This document shows, one piece after another, positions 54,127 through 63,222 of a DNA stretch of 64,000 nucleotides. The notes below the pieces were generated by a model, which was not told the origin of the DNA, ran no database searches, and saw only the letters and a program-made list of their open reading frames with translations. How positions within the stretch are numbered: the stretch's first letter is position 1; the number at the start of each line of letters is the position of its first letter. Made by a program: the position numbers and the translations under genes. The stretch is from Albimonas sp963977235 (lineage in GTDB: Bacteria > Pseudomonadota > Alphaproteobacteria > Rhodobacterales > Rhodobacteraceae), in NCBI RefSeq assembly GCF_963977235.1, contig NZ_CAXBOD010000003.1:172377-236376 (forward strand), read 5' to 3'.

Positions 54127-56292
54127 ATGAGCGCCGGCGGACGTCTCTACAAGGCTTCGGAGCTGCAGCGCCTGCTGGCCCCCAAGTCCGTCGCCATCGT
54201 CGGCGCCTCGACCCGCGAGGGCTCCTTCGGGATGCTGACCTTCAAGAACCTGCACCGCTTCGCCGGGCCGGTCTGGACGGTCAACCCGCGCTACGACGAG
54301 CTCTACGGCCAGCCCTGCTACGCCTCGGTGCGCGACCTGCCCGAGGCGCCGGACTGCGTGGTCCTGGTGACCCCGCGCGACGCGGTGCGCGGCGTGCTGG
54401 AGGAATGCGCCGACATCGGCGCGGGCGGCGTGCTGGTCTTCGCCTCGGGCTTTGGCGAGATGGGCGAGAAGGGCAAGGCGCTGGAGCGAGAGAACGCCCT
54501 GCTGGCGCACCGCGCGGGCATGCCCCTGATCGGACCCAACGCGCTGGGCTTCGTGAACTATTCCAACGGCGGCGCGGTGACCTTCCACCCGCCGCTCGAC
54601 TTCGAGCGGGGCTTTGACGCCGAACCCGCGCAGCGCCGCGTGGGCATCGTCGCCCAGTCGGGCGCGCTGGGCTTCTCGCTGACCCAGGGGATGCGGCGGG
54701 GGCAGTTCTTCTCCCACGCGCTGGCCTGCGGAAACTCCTCGGACGTCGACGTCGCCGACTGCGTGGCCTTCATGGCCGAGGATCCCGAGGCCAAGGCCAT
54801 CGCCGTGATCCTCGAGGGCGCCCCGGCCCCCGACCGTTTCGAGGCCGCGATCAAGCAGGCCGCCGCCGCCGGCAAGGCGACGGTGGTGTGCAAGATGGCC
54901 CGCGGCGAGAAGGGCGCGGCCGCGGCCGCCTCACACACCGGCTCGCTGGCCGGCGCGCACGACGCCTACCGCTCGATGGTCGAGCGGGCGGGCGGCATCT
55001 TCGTGGACGAGCTCGAAGCGCTGGTCGACACCGCCCGCCTGTTCGCCAAGTCGCCCCCCCCGGTCGCCGAGGGGACCTGCATCGTCTGCACCTCCGGCGG
55101 CGCGGGCGTGTTCCTGACCGACGCCTGCGAGGACGCGGGCGTGCCCCTGCCCCACCCCTCGCCCGAGGTGGAGAAGGTGCTCAAGGCCCGGATCCCGGAG
55201 TTCGGCTCGGCGGTGAACCCGGTGGACGTGACCGCGCAGGTGGTCTCGGACCGCCAGAGCCTGATCGACTGCCTCGAGGCGGTGCTCGACCAGGACGACT
55301 ACGGCTCGCTGGTGGTGCCGCACCCGATCGCGATCGAGACCTCGATCCCGCGCATCCAGCTGATGGGCGATCTGGCGAAGAAAGCCGGCAAGCCGGTGAT
55401 CGTGCCGTGGATGAGCTCGGCCCTCGAAGGACCCGGCCTGCTCGAGGCGGAGGCCTCGGACTCCATCGTCGTCTTCCACAACGTGCGCCACTGCATGGAG
55501 GGGGTCGCGTCCTGGTGGCGCTGGCACGCCCGCCACGTCGAGCCGATCGACAAGCCCCGCCTGACCGAGCCCTCGGCCGGGCTCTCGGCCCATCTCGCGG
55601 CCTCGGCCGGCGGCGCGGTGACCGAGCGGGAGGCCAAGGCGATCCTGGCGGGCTACGGCGTGCCGGTGATCGAGGAGAAGGCGGCCTCCAGCGCCGAGGA
55701 GGCGGGGCGGCTCGCCTCCTCGCTGGGCTTCCCGGTGGTGATGAAGATCGACAGCCCCGACATCGCCCACAAGACCGAGGCGGGGGGCATCGCGCTCAAC
55801 CTCGGCTCGGCCGAGGCGGTGGCCGCGGAGTTCGAGGCGATGACCGCCCGCGTGAAGCGCCACGCGCCGAAGGCCCGGATCGAGGGGGTGCTGGTGCAGC
55901 GCATGGCGCCCAAGGGGGTCGAGATCGTGGTCGGCGCCCGCCGCGACCCGGCCTTCGGGCCGCTGGTGGTGGTGGGGCTCGGCGGCGTGCTGGTCGAGCT
56001 GATGCGGGACTCGGTGGCGGCCCCCGCCCCGGTGACCCCGCGCGAGGCGCTGGACATGCTGGCCCGGCTGCGGGGGGCGGCGATCCTGGACGGGTTCCGC
56101 GACCTGCCGGGGGTGGACCGCGACAGACTGGCCGAGATCGTGGCCCGCGTGTCGGAGTTCGCCTTCGACGCCGGCGACGCGCTCGAGGAGCTGGACGTCA
56201 ACCCGCTGATCTGCCGGGGCGAGGACATCGTGGCGGTGGATGCGCTGATCATCCCGGCCGCCGCGGCGGAGCCCGACCGGAAGGCCGGCTGA
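54127..56292 (+). CDS. Acyl-CoA synthetase, ADP-forming type
   Basis: This 721-residue single-chain NDP-forming acyl-CoA ligase activates a carboxylic acid to its CoA thioester. Domains in order are CoA-binding (SVAIVGASTREGSFGMLTFK), succinyl-CoA-ligase-like regions (IGPNALGFVNY; GIVAQSGALGFSLTQ), the phospho-His segment ASHTGSLAGAHDAYRSM near residue 274, and a C-terminal ATP-grasp domain (FPVVMKIDSPDIAHKTEAGG; LDVNPLICRGED). The substrate acid is unknown. One base separates it from a beta-hydroxyacid dehydrogenase gene, which suggests linked steps. Confidence 0.9.
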   Translation: MSAGGRLYKASELQRLLAPKSVAIVGASTREGSFGMLTFKNLHRFAGPVWTVNPRYDELYGQPCYASVRDLPEAPDCVVLVTPRDAVRGVLEECADIGAGGVLVFASGFGEMGEKGKALERENALLAHRAGMPLIGPNALGFVNYSNGGAVTFHPPLDFERGFDAEPAQRRVGIVAQSGALGFSLTQGMRRGQFFSHALACGNSSDVDVADCVAFMAEDPEAKAIAVILEGAPAPDRFEAAIKQAAAAGKATVVCKMARGEKGAAAAASHTGSLAGAHDAYRSMVERAGGIFVDELEALVDTARLFAKSPPPVAEGTCIVCTSGGAGVFLTDACEDAGVPLPHPSPEVEKVLKARIPEFGSAVNPVDVTAQVVSDRQSLIDCLEAVLDQDDYGSLVVPHPIAIETSIPRIQLMGDLAKKAGKPVIVPWMSSALEGPGLLEAEASDSIVVFHNVRHCMEGVASWWRWHARHVEPIDKPRLTEPSAGLSAHLAASAGGAVTEREAKAILAGYGVPVIEEKAASSAEEAGRLASSLGFPVVMKIDSPDIAHKTEAGGIALNLGSAEAVAAEFEAMTARVKRHAPKARIEGVLVQRMAPKGVEIVVGARRDPAFGPLVVVGLGGVLVELMRDSVAAPAPVTPREALDMLARLRGAAILDGFRDLPGVDRDRLAEIVARVSEFAFDAGDALEELDVNPLICRGEDIVAVDALIIPAAAAEPDRKAG

Positions 56293-56293
56293 G

Positions 56294-57172
56294 ATGGCGG
56301 GAACCTTCGGCTTCATCGGCCTCGGCGTGATGGGCGAGCCCATCTGCCGCAACATCCTGAAGAAAAGCGGCTGGGGCGGGGTGGTCTTCGACCTCTCGCC
56401 CGAGCCGGTGGCGGGGCTGGCGGCCGAGGGAGCGATCGCGGCGGGCTCGGTCGCCGAGGTGGTCGCGGCCGCCGAGGTGATCTTCCTCTCGCTGCCCGGC
56501 GGCCCCCAGGTCGAGGCGGTGGTCGCCGGTCCCGGCGGCGTGCTGGAGACGATCCGCGAGGGTCAGATCCTGGTCGACACCTCCACCGCCCCCGTCGGCC
56601 TGACGCGGGAGCTTGCCGCGAAGATCGAGGCGAAGGGCGCCCGCATGGCCGACGCGCCGGTGGCGCGCACCCGGCAGGCGGCGATCGAGGGGACGCTCTC
56701 GATCATGGTCGGGGCCGAGGCGGACCTGTTTGCGACGATCGAGCCGCTGCTGCGCTGCGCCGCCTCGGACGTGACGCTGTGCGGCGGCATCGGCTGCGGG
56801 CAGGTGGTCAAGATCCTCAACAACATGGTGCTGTTCGAGACGGTGGTGGCGCTGTCCGAGGCGCTGGCGCTGGGCGAGGGGGCGGGCGTCGACCGCACGC
56901 TGCTGTTCGAGACGCTGTCCAAGGGCTCCGCCGACAGTTTCGCGCTGCGCAACCATGGGCTTAAGGCGATGATCCCCGACGACTTCCCGCTCGGCGCCTT
57001 CCCGACGGACTATGCGCTGAAAGACGTCTCCTACGCCCTCGACCTCGCCCGGCAGACCGGCGTCGTCGCCGAGGGCGCGGAGCTGGCCCGGGCGCGGATG
57101 CAGGCCGCCAGGGACGCGGGGTTCGGCGCGGAGTATTTCCCCGTGCTGGCCCGCGCCATCGCCCGGCGCTGA
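56294..57172 (+). CDS. Beta-hydroxyacid dehydrogenase family protein
   Basis: This 292-residue NAD(P)-dependent enzyme of the 3-hydroxyisobutyrate dehydrogenase superfamily has the cofactor motif GFIGLGVMGEPICRN, LPGGPQVEAVV and the catalytic Lys in GCGQVVKILNNM. The substrate loop reads DAPVARTRQAAIEGTL instead of the usual DAPVSGG, so the substrate may not be 3-hydroxyisobutyrate; similar R-T loops occur in YihU-type reductases. It is co-transcribed with the acyl-CoA synthetase and followed by a terminator. Confidence 0.87.
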   Translation: MAGTFGFIGLGVMGEPICRNILKKSGWGGVVFDLSPEPVAGLAAEGAIAAGSVAEVVAAAEVIFLSLPGGPQVEAVVAGPGGVLETIREGQILVDTSTAPVGLTRELAAKIEAKGARMADAPVARTRQAAIEGTLSIMVGAEADLFATIEPLLRCAASDVTLCGGIGCGQVVKILNNMVLFETVVALSEALALGEGAGVDRTLLFETLSKGSADSFALRNHGLKAMIPDDFPLGAFPTDYALKDVSYALDLARQTGVVAEGAELARARMQAARDAGFGAEYFPVLARAIARR

Positions 57173-57179
57173 GCCGGCC

Positions 57180-57209
57180 CGGGGCCCGGGGGCGCGCTCC
57201 CGGGCCCCG
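57180..57209 (+). terminator. Terminator after the acyl-CoA synthetase operon
   Basis: There is a perfect 11-bp stem (CGGGGCCCGGG 57180-57190 with 57199-57209) and an 8-base loop, 7 bases after the dehydrogenase stop. The rest of the 493-base gap up to 57665 contains a GGGCCCC/GGGGCCC hairpin at 57328-57348 and no recognised gene. Confidence 0.65.
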
Positions 57210-57581
57210 AGGCTCCCCCGCCTCCGCGAGAGGCGGATGCCGGGACCGCGCCGCCGCGGTCTCGAGAAAACTTGCGGCTTCCTGAAACCTGTTCATCTCC
57301 CGCCCGTAGCTGAGTCCCGAGAGACAAGGGCCCCGCCGCAAGGGGCCCGGCGCGACGAGGCCCTTGCCCGGGCCCGATCGCGCCTCGAACGGCGCGTGCG
57401 CGTTCATCCGCTGCATGCGCCCGGGGGCTGGCGTGTGTGGGGCGCCGGCCCCTGTCTCGTGGCGGCGGTTTCTGGGGAAGCCAGCCGCCGGCGGCGGTCG
57501 TCGACGCCACGGCCGGGTTTTTTCCCGACCTGGCCGGCTCCGAGGCGGAGGCGGCCGTCGCTCCTTGAGCCCGAAACCGAC

Positions 57582-57614
57582 ATCGCCCGCGCGCCTCCCC
57601 GGCGCGCGGGCGAT
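57582..57614 (-). terminator. Terminator behind the anti-sigma gene
   Basis: There is a perfect 14-bp stem (ATCGCCCGCGCGCC 57582-57595 with 57601-57614) and loop TCCCC in plus-strand reading, about 50 bases downstream of the anti-sigma stop on the minus strand. Confidence 0.7.
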
Positions 57615-57665
57615 CTGTCTTGGGAGCTGCCGTGGAGTCTGCCGCGGGCGCTGCGAGGCGCCGCT

Positions 57666-58484
57666 TCAGTCGGCGCGGATCAGCTCGCCCGTGAACACCA
57701 CGTCGCCGGTGGGCTGGCCGGTCGGCGAGCCGCCCTCGGGCTCGACCGAGACCGCCAGGACCGAGCCCTCGACCGGCCCGCCGATGGCCTCGAGCGCCAC
57801 CTCCCCGCCCTGGCCCAGCAGACCCAGCGAAACCGGCTGCGCCCGGCCGCCGCCGACCGCCCACATCTCGTAGACCTGGCCCGCGGGCGGGGGCGTGGGG
57901 CGCAGCGGACGCAGGCTGAGCGTGCCGGCCGCGAGGTTCACCTCGGCCACGAAAGCCGGCGCGTCGCCGCCCGGCTGCAGCACCGCAACCCAGGTTCCCG
58001 CCTCGGCCGGCGGGCCGCCGGCCACGGGGCCCGGGGCCTGGCGCGGGTCGAAGGGCACGACGCCGGGGGGCGCGACCAGCAGCGCCAGCATCGCCGCCGC
58101 CGCCACGCCCGCGAGGGCCGCGGTCCCGCGCCAGTAGCGAACCCGCTGGCGCAGCTCGATCACGTTTGCCTCGCGGGGCGCGGGCGTGTCGGTCCCGCTC
58201 GCGGGCGGGGTCCCGGTCGCGACCGCGACGCCGCCGGGCAGGCGCGCCTCGATCGCCGGCCACACCCACGCGGGGGGGATCGCGGGGCGGGCCTCGGCGG
58301 CAAGCTCGGCCAGCGGCGACAGCCGCCCCTCCCAGACGCGCACCGCCTCGGCGAAGCCGTCGTCGGTCGCCATGCGCGAGGCGGCGGCCCGACGCGACTC
58401 CGCGTCCAGCGTGCCCAGCACGTACTCGGCGGCGTCGCCCGCTTCGGGGGCCGGGTCGATGGTCTGGTCAGGCGGGTTCGCCAT
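57666..58484 (-). CDS. Anti-sigma factor (RskA/anti-SigK type)
   Basis: This 272-residue single-pass membrane protein has a cytoplasmic N-terminal zinc-finger-like anti-sigma region without the Cys ligands (AAEYVLGTLDAESRRAAAS), one transmembrane helix near residues 121-142 and a periplasmic RskA domain (FVAEVNLAAGTLSLRPL; GQVYEMWAVGG). Its ATG overlaps the ECF sigma gene by 17 bases, so the two are coupled. Confidence 0.9.
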   Translation of the reverse strand: MANPPDQTIDPAPEAGDAAEYVLGTLDAESRRAAASRMATDDGFAEAVRVWEGRLSPLAELAAEARPAIPPAWVWPAIEARLPGGVAVATGTPPASGTDTPAPREANVIELRQRVRYWRGTAALAGVAAAAMLALLVAPPGVVPFDPRQAPGPVAGGPPAEAGTWVAVLQPGGDAPAFVAEVNLAAGTLSLRPLRPTPPPAGQVYEMWAVGGGRAQPVSLGLLGQGGEVALEAIGGPVEGSVLAVSVEPEGGSPTGQPTGDVVFTGELIRAD

Positions 58485-59025
58485 CGAGGCATCCTTTCAG
58501 CGCCGACAGGGCCCGGCGCAGTCGCGTCTTCACCGTGTTGACCGGCATCGCGAAGCGCTCGCCCAGCTCCTCCCGGCTCAACCCGTAGAGGTAGCCCAGC
58601 AGCACCATGCGCCGGTCGTCCGTCTTCAGCCCCTCGAGGCACTCGCGCAGCGCCAGGGACTCGGTCTGATCGAGCCCCGCCGAGGCGGCGAGGCCGGGTC
58701 CGTCCTCGGGATCGATCTCGTCCGAGGCGGCCGAGACGCGCTCGGCCTGCAGCCGGATCGCGTCGATGGTCCGGTTGCGCGCGATCGCGGCCATCCAGGC
58801 GATGGCCGAGGCGCGGCCCGGATCGAAGCGCCCGGCATGGCGCCAGATCTTCAGATAGCTCTCCTGGAGCAGTTCCGCGGCGAGGTCGGGTCGCCTGCAG
58901 ATACGCAGGATCACGCCGTAGAGTTTCGCCGAGGTGCGCCGATACAGCTCGGCGAAGGCGAGCTTGTCGCCCTCGGCCGTCGCCGCAAGCAGCGCCGCGA
59001 GGTCCATGGTCTCGAAATCCGGCAC
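58468..59025 (-). CDS. ECF-family RNA polymerase sigma factor
   Basis: This 185-residue sigma factor has region 2 (FAELYRRTSAKLYGVIL; LLQESYLKIWRHAGRFD; AWMAAIARNRTIDAIR) and region 4 (LGYLYGLSREELGERF; MPVNTVKTRLRRALSAL). It is similar to SigK-like ECF factors paired with RskA anti-sigma proteins. The start is GTG 59023-59025 with GGGGAGA upstream; ATG 59007 is an alternative. The trigger is unknown. Confidence 0.93.
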   Translation of the reverse strand: MPDFETMDLAALLAATAEGDKLAFAELYRRTSAKLYGVILRICRRPDLAAELLQESYLKIWRHAGRFDPGRASAIAWMAAIARNRTIDAIRLQAERVSAASDEIDPEDGPGLAASAGLDQTESLALRECLEGLKTDDRRMVLLGYLYGLSREELGERFAMPVNTVKTRLRRALSALKGCLDGEPA

Positions 59026-59161
59026 GAGTCTCCCCTCGAACTGTCCCGCCCGCCGCGGGCTTCGCCTCCGCTCCCTGGCAAGGTGATGGAGGGGGGGCGA
59101 AGGTCAAGCCGTCACGCGCCCGAACGACCGCGAGGGCGCCGGGGGCGGCCGCCCGGCGCGC

Positions 59162-59956
59162 TCAGCGCGGGAACAGCAGGATGACGTTGGCCCGCACGCC
59201 GAAGCCCTCGGGCCCGCCGCGGGCGGACTGCGCCCAGTAGCGCGCGCCGAGGCCGAGCTGCACCTTCTGTTCGCCGATGCTCACCAACTGGTTGACGCCA
59301 AGGTTGATCGGCACGGACCACTGCTCGGAGGACCAGTCGTAGGTGGCTTCGGTGTTGAGAAAGACCGAGGTGGCGCTGGGCCAGGTATAGTTGAGGAAGG
59401 GCTGCAGGAAGCTGGCGTTCACCTCGCCGCGCCCGCCTTCGCCCGCCACCGACCAGATGTGGTTGGCCAGCGCCCCCACGGTCCAGGGGCCGGACTGGCG
59501 CAGCACCACGCCGGTGGGGCCGAGGCCGAACTTGCCCCCGCCCAGCGCGTCGTCGGTGGCGGTCGGGATCAGCGCCACCGGGCCGACGCCCCAGATCAGG
59601 CCGCTTTGGGTGGACTTGGGCGAGACGAACAGGCTCTGCACCACGTCGCCGAGGCCGAACTGGTCGCTGCCCGGCGCCACGTCGCTCTGCCAGGCGACGG
59701 GCAGGATGGTGCGCGAGATCAGGTTCCAGTCGTCGTTCAGGTCCATCGGCACCACCGGCTGGATGTTGACGAAGGCCTTGTCGCCGTCCTGCGGGCCGTA
59801 GCCGCCGTCCCAGTTGAACTGGAAGGGGACGCTGATCAGGCTGGCGACGGGATTGGCGAGCTTCTTGGCCAGGTCCTCGGCGCTCTCCTGCGCGGCCGCT
59901 GGAAGTCCCTGGGCAAGCAAGGCGACGGCGAAGGCGAACACTCTGGACACAGGCAT
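59162..59956 (-). CDS. Outer-membrane beta-barrel protein
   Basis: This 264-residue protein has a signal peptide (cleavage near PAAAQ, residue 22). It is followed by alternating amphipathic strands and ends in an aromatic/Arg terminus (VRANVILLFPR). Segments such as PFQFNWDGGYGPQDGDKAF and LGDVVQSLFVSPK fit the transporter-type barrel family related to PF13557. It may belong to the ECF sigma regulon next door, but this is inferred only from position. Confidence 0.8.
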   Translation of the reverse strand: MPVSRVFAFAVALLAQGLPAAAQESAEDLAKKLANPVASLISVPFQFNWDGGYGPQDGDKAFVNIQPVVPMDLNDDWNLISRTILPVAWQSDVAPGSDQFGLGDVVQSLFVSPKSTQSGLIWGVGPVALIPTATDDALGGGKFGLGPTGVVLRQSGPWTVGALANHIWSVAGEGGRGEVNASFLQPFLNYTWPSATSVFLNTEATYDWSSEQWSVPINLGVNQLVSIGEQKVQLGLGARYWAQSARGGPEGFGVRANVILLFPR

Positions 59957-60107
59957 GGGGGCGCTCCCGGCTACACGACGGCCCCAACCTTCCCGCGGAG
60001 GACGACGGCGGTCAAGACGACCTCCACCCAGGGTTACGGCCGCCTGCCGGGATGTGGCCGGAACAGCCCGACCCGCCTGCGCGCGGGCGAGGGCCGCGCG
60101 GCCGGCC

Positions 60108-61772
60108 TCAGGCCGCCCGCGCGCCGGTCTTCGCCGCGGCCCGGATCATGTCGGCGGCCTTCTCGGCGATCATCACGGTGGGCGAGTTGGTGTTGCCCGA
60201 GGTGATCGTGGGCATGATCGAGGCGTCGACCACCCGCAGCCCCTCGATCCCGCGCACCCGCAGCTCGGGGTCCACGACCGAGGCGGGGTCGGGTCCCATC
60301 CGGCAGGTGCCCACGGGGTGGAAGATGGTCGAGGCGACGGCGCCGGCGGCCTCGGCGAGTTCGGCCTCGGTCTGCCATCGGGGACCGGGCTTGAACTCCT
60401 CGGGCCGGTATCTCGCCAGCGGGGTCTGCGCGACGATGCGCCGGGTCAGGCGGATCGCGGCGGCGGCGACGCGGCGGTCGCCCTCGGTCGAAAGGTAATT
60501 GGGCGCGATGGCGGGATGGGCCCGCGGGTCGGGGGATTTCAGGGTCACGCTCCCGCGGCTCTCGGGGCGCAGGTGGCAGACGCTGGCGGTGAAGGCGTCG
60601 AACGGGTGCAGCGGCTGGCCGAAGGCCTCCAGCGTCAGGGGCTGCACGTGGTATTCGAGGTCGGGCGTCGCCACGTCGGGGCCCGATCGCGCGAAGGCCG
60701 CGAGCTGGCTCGGCGCCATCGACATCGGCCCGGAGCGCTTGATCGCGTATTCCAGCGCGATCTTCGCCTTGCCGAGCCAGCTTGCCGACATCGTGTTCAG
60801 CGTGGGGATGCCGGTGACCTTGTAGGCGCAGCGGATCTGCAGGTGGTCCTGCAGGTTCGCCCCCACGCCGGGCGCGTCCAGCCGCGTCTCGATCCCGTGG
60901 TCCTGCAGCAGCGCCCCCGGACCCACGCCCGAAAGCTGCAGCAGATGGGGGGAGCCCACCGCGCCGCAGGCCAGGATCAGCTCGGCGCGCGCCGTGGCGC
61001 GCTTGAGGGGGGCGTCGTCGCCCTTGCCATGCCGGAAGGCCACGCCGGAGCAGCGGGCGCCGTCGAACAGCAGCCGCTCGGCCTGGGCGTGGGTCATCAC
61101 CGTCAGGTTGGGCCGCTTCATCGCCGGGCGCAGGAAGCCAGTCGAGGCGCTCCACCGCCAGCCGCCCTTCTGGTTGACCTTGAAATAGCCCACGCCCTCG
61201 TTGTCGCCGCGGTTGAAATCGTCGGTCTCGGGCAGGCCCGCCTCGATCGCGGCGCGCTTGAACGCCTCGAGGATGTCCCATTTCAGGCGCTGGGTCTCGA
61301 CCCGCCACTCGCCGCCCGCACCGTGCATCTCGTCGGCGCCCAGCGCGTAGTCCTCGGATTTCCTGAACCAGGGCAGCACGTCGTCCCAGCCCCAGCCGGT
61401 GTTGCCGAGCTGGCGCCAGTGGTCGTAGTCCGCCGCCTGGCCGCGCAGGTAGAGCATGCCGTTGATCGACGAGCACCCCCCCAGCACCCGCCCCCGCGGA
61501 TAACCCAGCGAGCGGCCGTTCAGCCCCGGCTCGGGTTCCGTCGTGAAGCCCCAGTCGGCGCGCGGATCGCCCATGCAATAGAGGTATCCGACCGGCACCT
61601 TGAACCAGATCCAGTCGTCGCTGCCCCCCGCCTCGAGCAGCAGGACCGAGCGCGAGGGATCCTGGCTCAGCCGGTTGGCGAGCACGCAGCCGGCGGTGCC
61701 GGCGCCCACGATCACGTAGTCGAACTCGCCCACGGTCTCGGCGGTTGCGGCGGCGTCGGTATCGGACGGCAT
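60108..61772 (-). CDS. GMC-family FAD oxidoreductase (choline dehydrogenase-like)
   Basis: This 554-residue flavoprotein has the N-terminal FAD motif YVIVGAGTAGCVLANRLS, GMC signature 1 (YPRGRVLGGCSSINGMLYLRG) split over residues 85-105, signature 2 (ILACGAVGSPHLLQLSGVG) and a C-terminal catalytic region (FHPVGTCRMGPD; SGNTNSPTVMIAEKAADMI). The enzyme oxidises an alcohol; choline is one possibility, but betaine genes are not nearby. It is divergent from ycaO. Confidence 0.92.
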   Translation of the reverse strand: MPSDTDAAATAETVGEFDYVIVGAGTAGCVLANRLSQDPSRSVLLLEAGGSDDWIWFKVPVGYLYCMGDPRADWGFTTEPEPGLNGRSLGYPRGRVLGGCSSINGMLYLRGQAADYDHWRQLGNTGWGWDDVLPWFRKSEDYALGADEMHGAGGEWRVETQRLKWDILEAFKRAAIEAGLPETDDFNRGDNEGVGYFKVNQKGGWRWSASTGFLRPAMKRPNLTVMTHAQAERLLFDGARCSGVAFRHGKGDDAPLKRATARAELILACGAVGSPHLLQLSGVGPGALLQDHGIETRLDAPGVGANLQDHLQIRCAYKVTGIPTLNTMSASWLGKAKIALEYAIKRSGPMSMAPSQLAAFARSGPDVATPDLEYHVQPLTLEAFGQPLHPFDAFTASVCHLRPESRGSVTLKSPDPRAHPAIAPNYLSTEGDRRVAAAAIRLTRRIVAQTPLARYRPEEFKPGPRWQTEAELAEAAGAVASTIFHPVGTCRMGPDPASVVDPELRVRGIEGLRVVDASIMPTITSGNTNSPTVMIAEKAADMIRAAAKTGARAA

Positions 61773-61810
61773 CCCGGTTCTCCCTCTGGCGCGCGGATCG
61801 TGGGGGGCGC

Positions 61811-61841
61811 CGCGCGCCGCGAATACTGGTCGCGGCGCGCG
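61811..61841. repeat. Perfect inverted repeat in the GMC-ycaO divergent region
   Basis: CGCGCGCCGCGA (61811-61822) and TCGCGGCGCGCG (61830-61841) are separated by ATACTGG. It lies 39 bases upstream of the GMC start and 70 bases upstream of the ycaO start, so it may be an operator for either gene or a leader hairpin. An AT-richer stretch at 61867-61901 follows on the ycaO side. Confidence 0.6.
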
Positions 61842-61910
61842 TGCGCTTCAAGGCGTTGCGGAATCCCCGATTGCAACCCATGCTTGAACACATTGGATAC
61901 GGAGCCTTGC

Positions 61911-63203
61911 ATGCAGCCCGCCCCTTCGGTTTCCGACGCGGCCCCCGGCCTCGGCCCTTCCGCCGACGCGCCCGGTTCGGAAGATCCCGCCCTGCGCCTG
62001 CGCCGGGCGGCCGAAGAGATGGACTGGGTGATGCGCTTCCCGCTGGCCACCGCGCCGGGGCTGGTGTTCGTGGGGGCCCTCTCGACGCCCGCGAAGCTGG
62101 TCGAAGGCGCGGACCCCGAGGTTTCGGGCAGCCACGCCGGCGGAGCCGAGACCCAGGCCGCCGCCTTCGCCGCCTGCCTGGGCGAGGCCTGCGAGTTCCT
62201 CTCCCAATTCGAGCGTCCGGGCGACCTGCTGCCCGCGGATCATGGGCTGGAGGCGGTGGACAGCGGCCTCGACTGGACCCCGCCCACCGCCGACCAGGTC
62301 CGCGGCCTGCGCCTGCATGACGGGGCCGAGGTGGCGGTCTCTGCCGACCGCTGCCTGCGCCGCACCGGCCTTGCCGCGCCCGCGCCCGAGCCGCCGGTGC
62401 GGCTGGGCCTCGGCTGCGCCGCCGGCCGGACCGAGACCGAGGCCCGCCTGCGCGCGGTGCTGGAGCTGGTCGAGCGGGACGCCGCCGCCCTGTGGTGGCG
62501 CGCCGGGCTGCCGCCGCGGCCCTTCGACCCTGCGGATCCCGCGCTCGGGCCCGCCTTCGCCCGGATCGCGAGCTGGCGGGGGGAGGAGACCGGCCGCGCG
62601 ATGTGGTTCGCCGACCTGACCACCGACCTTGGCATCCCGGTCGCCGCCGCCTTCGCCGTGGACGCCGACCCGCAGTCCGACAGCCCGGCCCTGACCGTGG
62701 GCCTCGCCGCCCGGCCGGAGATGTCCGAGGCGATCCTCTCGGCCGCGCGCGAGGCGATCCAGGGCGAGCTGGCCCTGAGCCTGCTGGCCGAGCGGCTGGC
62801 CCATCATGGCGAGACCGTGCTGACGCAGGGCGACCGCGCCCTGCTGGCCCGCGCCGCGCTCGACCCCGCGAGCGACCCGCGGCTGTCGCCGCGCGGACGC
62901 CCGCGTCGGCACGCGCCGGCGGCCGAAACTGCGGCCGAGACCGGGGGCGAGACTGGGGGCCCGAGCAAGAAAGATGAACGAAACCTGCAACGAATGGTTG
63001 AACAGCTCGCCGCCGGCCAGCATCATGTCGTCTGTGTCAGGCTGACTCGTCCGCGCCCGGGGTTGCCCGTGGCCTGGGCCATGGCGCCGACGCTCCAGCC
63101 CGATCCGTCGCCACTCGAGACGCCTCGTCTCCGCGCGGCCGCATCGCAGCTCGCCACGACCCACGGGGGGCGTCGTCCCCCGCGGGACCCGTCGCTCTGG
63201 TGA
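61911..63203 (+). CDS. YcaO-family ATP-dependent peptide-modifying protein
   Basis: This 430-residue YcaO-like protein has the family nucleotide-binding pattern in GGAETQAAAFAACLGEACEF (near residue 78), GLGCAAGRTETEARLRAVLE with LVERDAAALWW (near 165-200) and the C-terminal fold CVRLTRPRPGLPVAWAMAP. A low-complexity insert near 325-360 (AETAAETGGETGG) is unusual. YcaO proteins make azolines or thioamides in ribosomal peptides or modify other proteins. No precursor peptide or partner protein was seen in the window. The ATG has GGAG 6 bases upstream. Confidence 0.82.
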   Translation: MQPAPSVSDAAPGLGPSADAPGSEDPALRLRRAAEEMDWVMRFPLATAPGLVFVGALSTPAKLVEGADPEVSGSHAGGAETQAAAFAACLGEACEFLSQFERPGDLLPADHGLEAVDSGLDWTPPTADQVRGLRLHDGAEVAVSADRCLRRTGLAAPAPEPPVRLGLGCAAGRTETEARLRAVLELVERDAAALWWRAGLPPRPFDPADPALGPAFARIASWRGEETGRAMWFADLTTDLGIPVAAAFAVDADPQSDSPALTVGLAARPEMSEAILSAAREAIQGELALSLLAERLAHHGETVLTQGDRALLARAALDPASDPRLSPRGRPRRHAPAAETAAETGGETGGPSKKDERNLQRMVEQLAAGQHHVVCVRLTRPRPGLPVAWAMAPTLQPDPSPLETPRLRAAASQLATTHGGRRPPRDPSLW

Positions 63204-63222
63204 CCGAAAGGGGCCGCACGTC

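Noticed and set aside
57200..57290. Small minus-strand ORF starting MNRFQEAASFLETAAARS
   Set aside because: It has a fair ribosome-binding site, but the reading soon becomes Pro/Arg/Gly low-complexity and runs through a terminator hairpin and into the end of the dehydrogenase gene in antisense.
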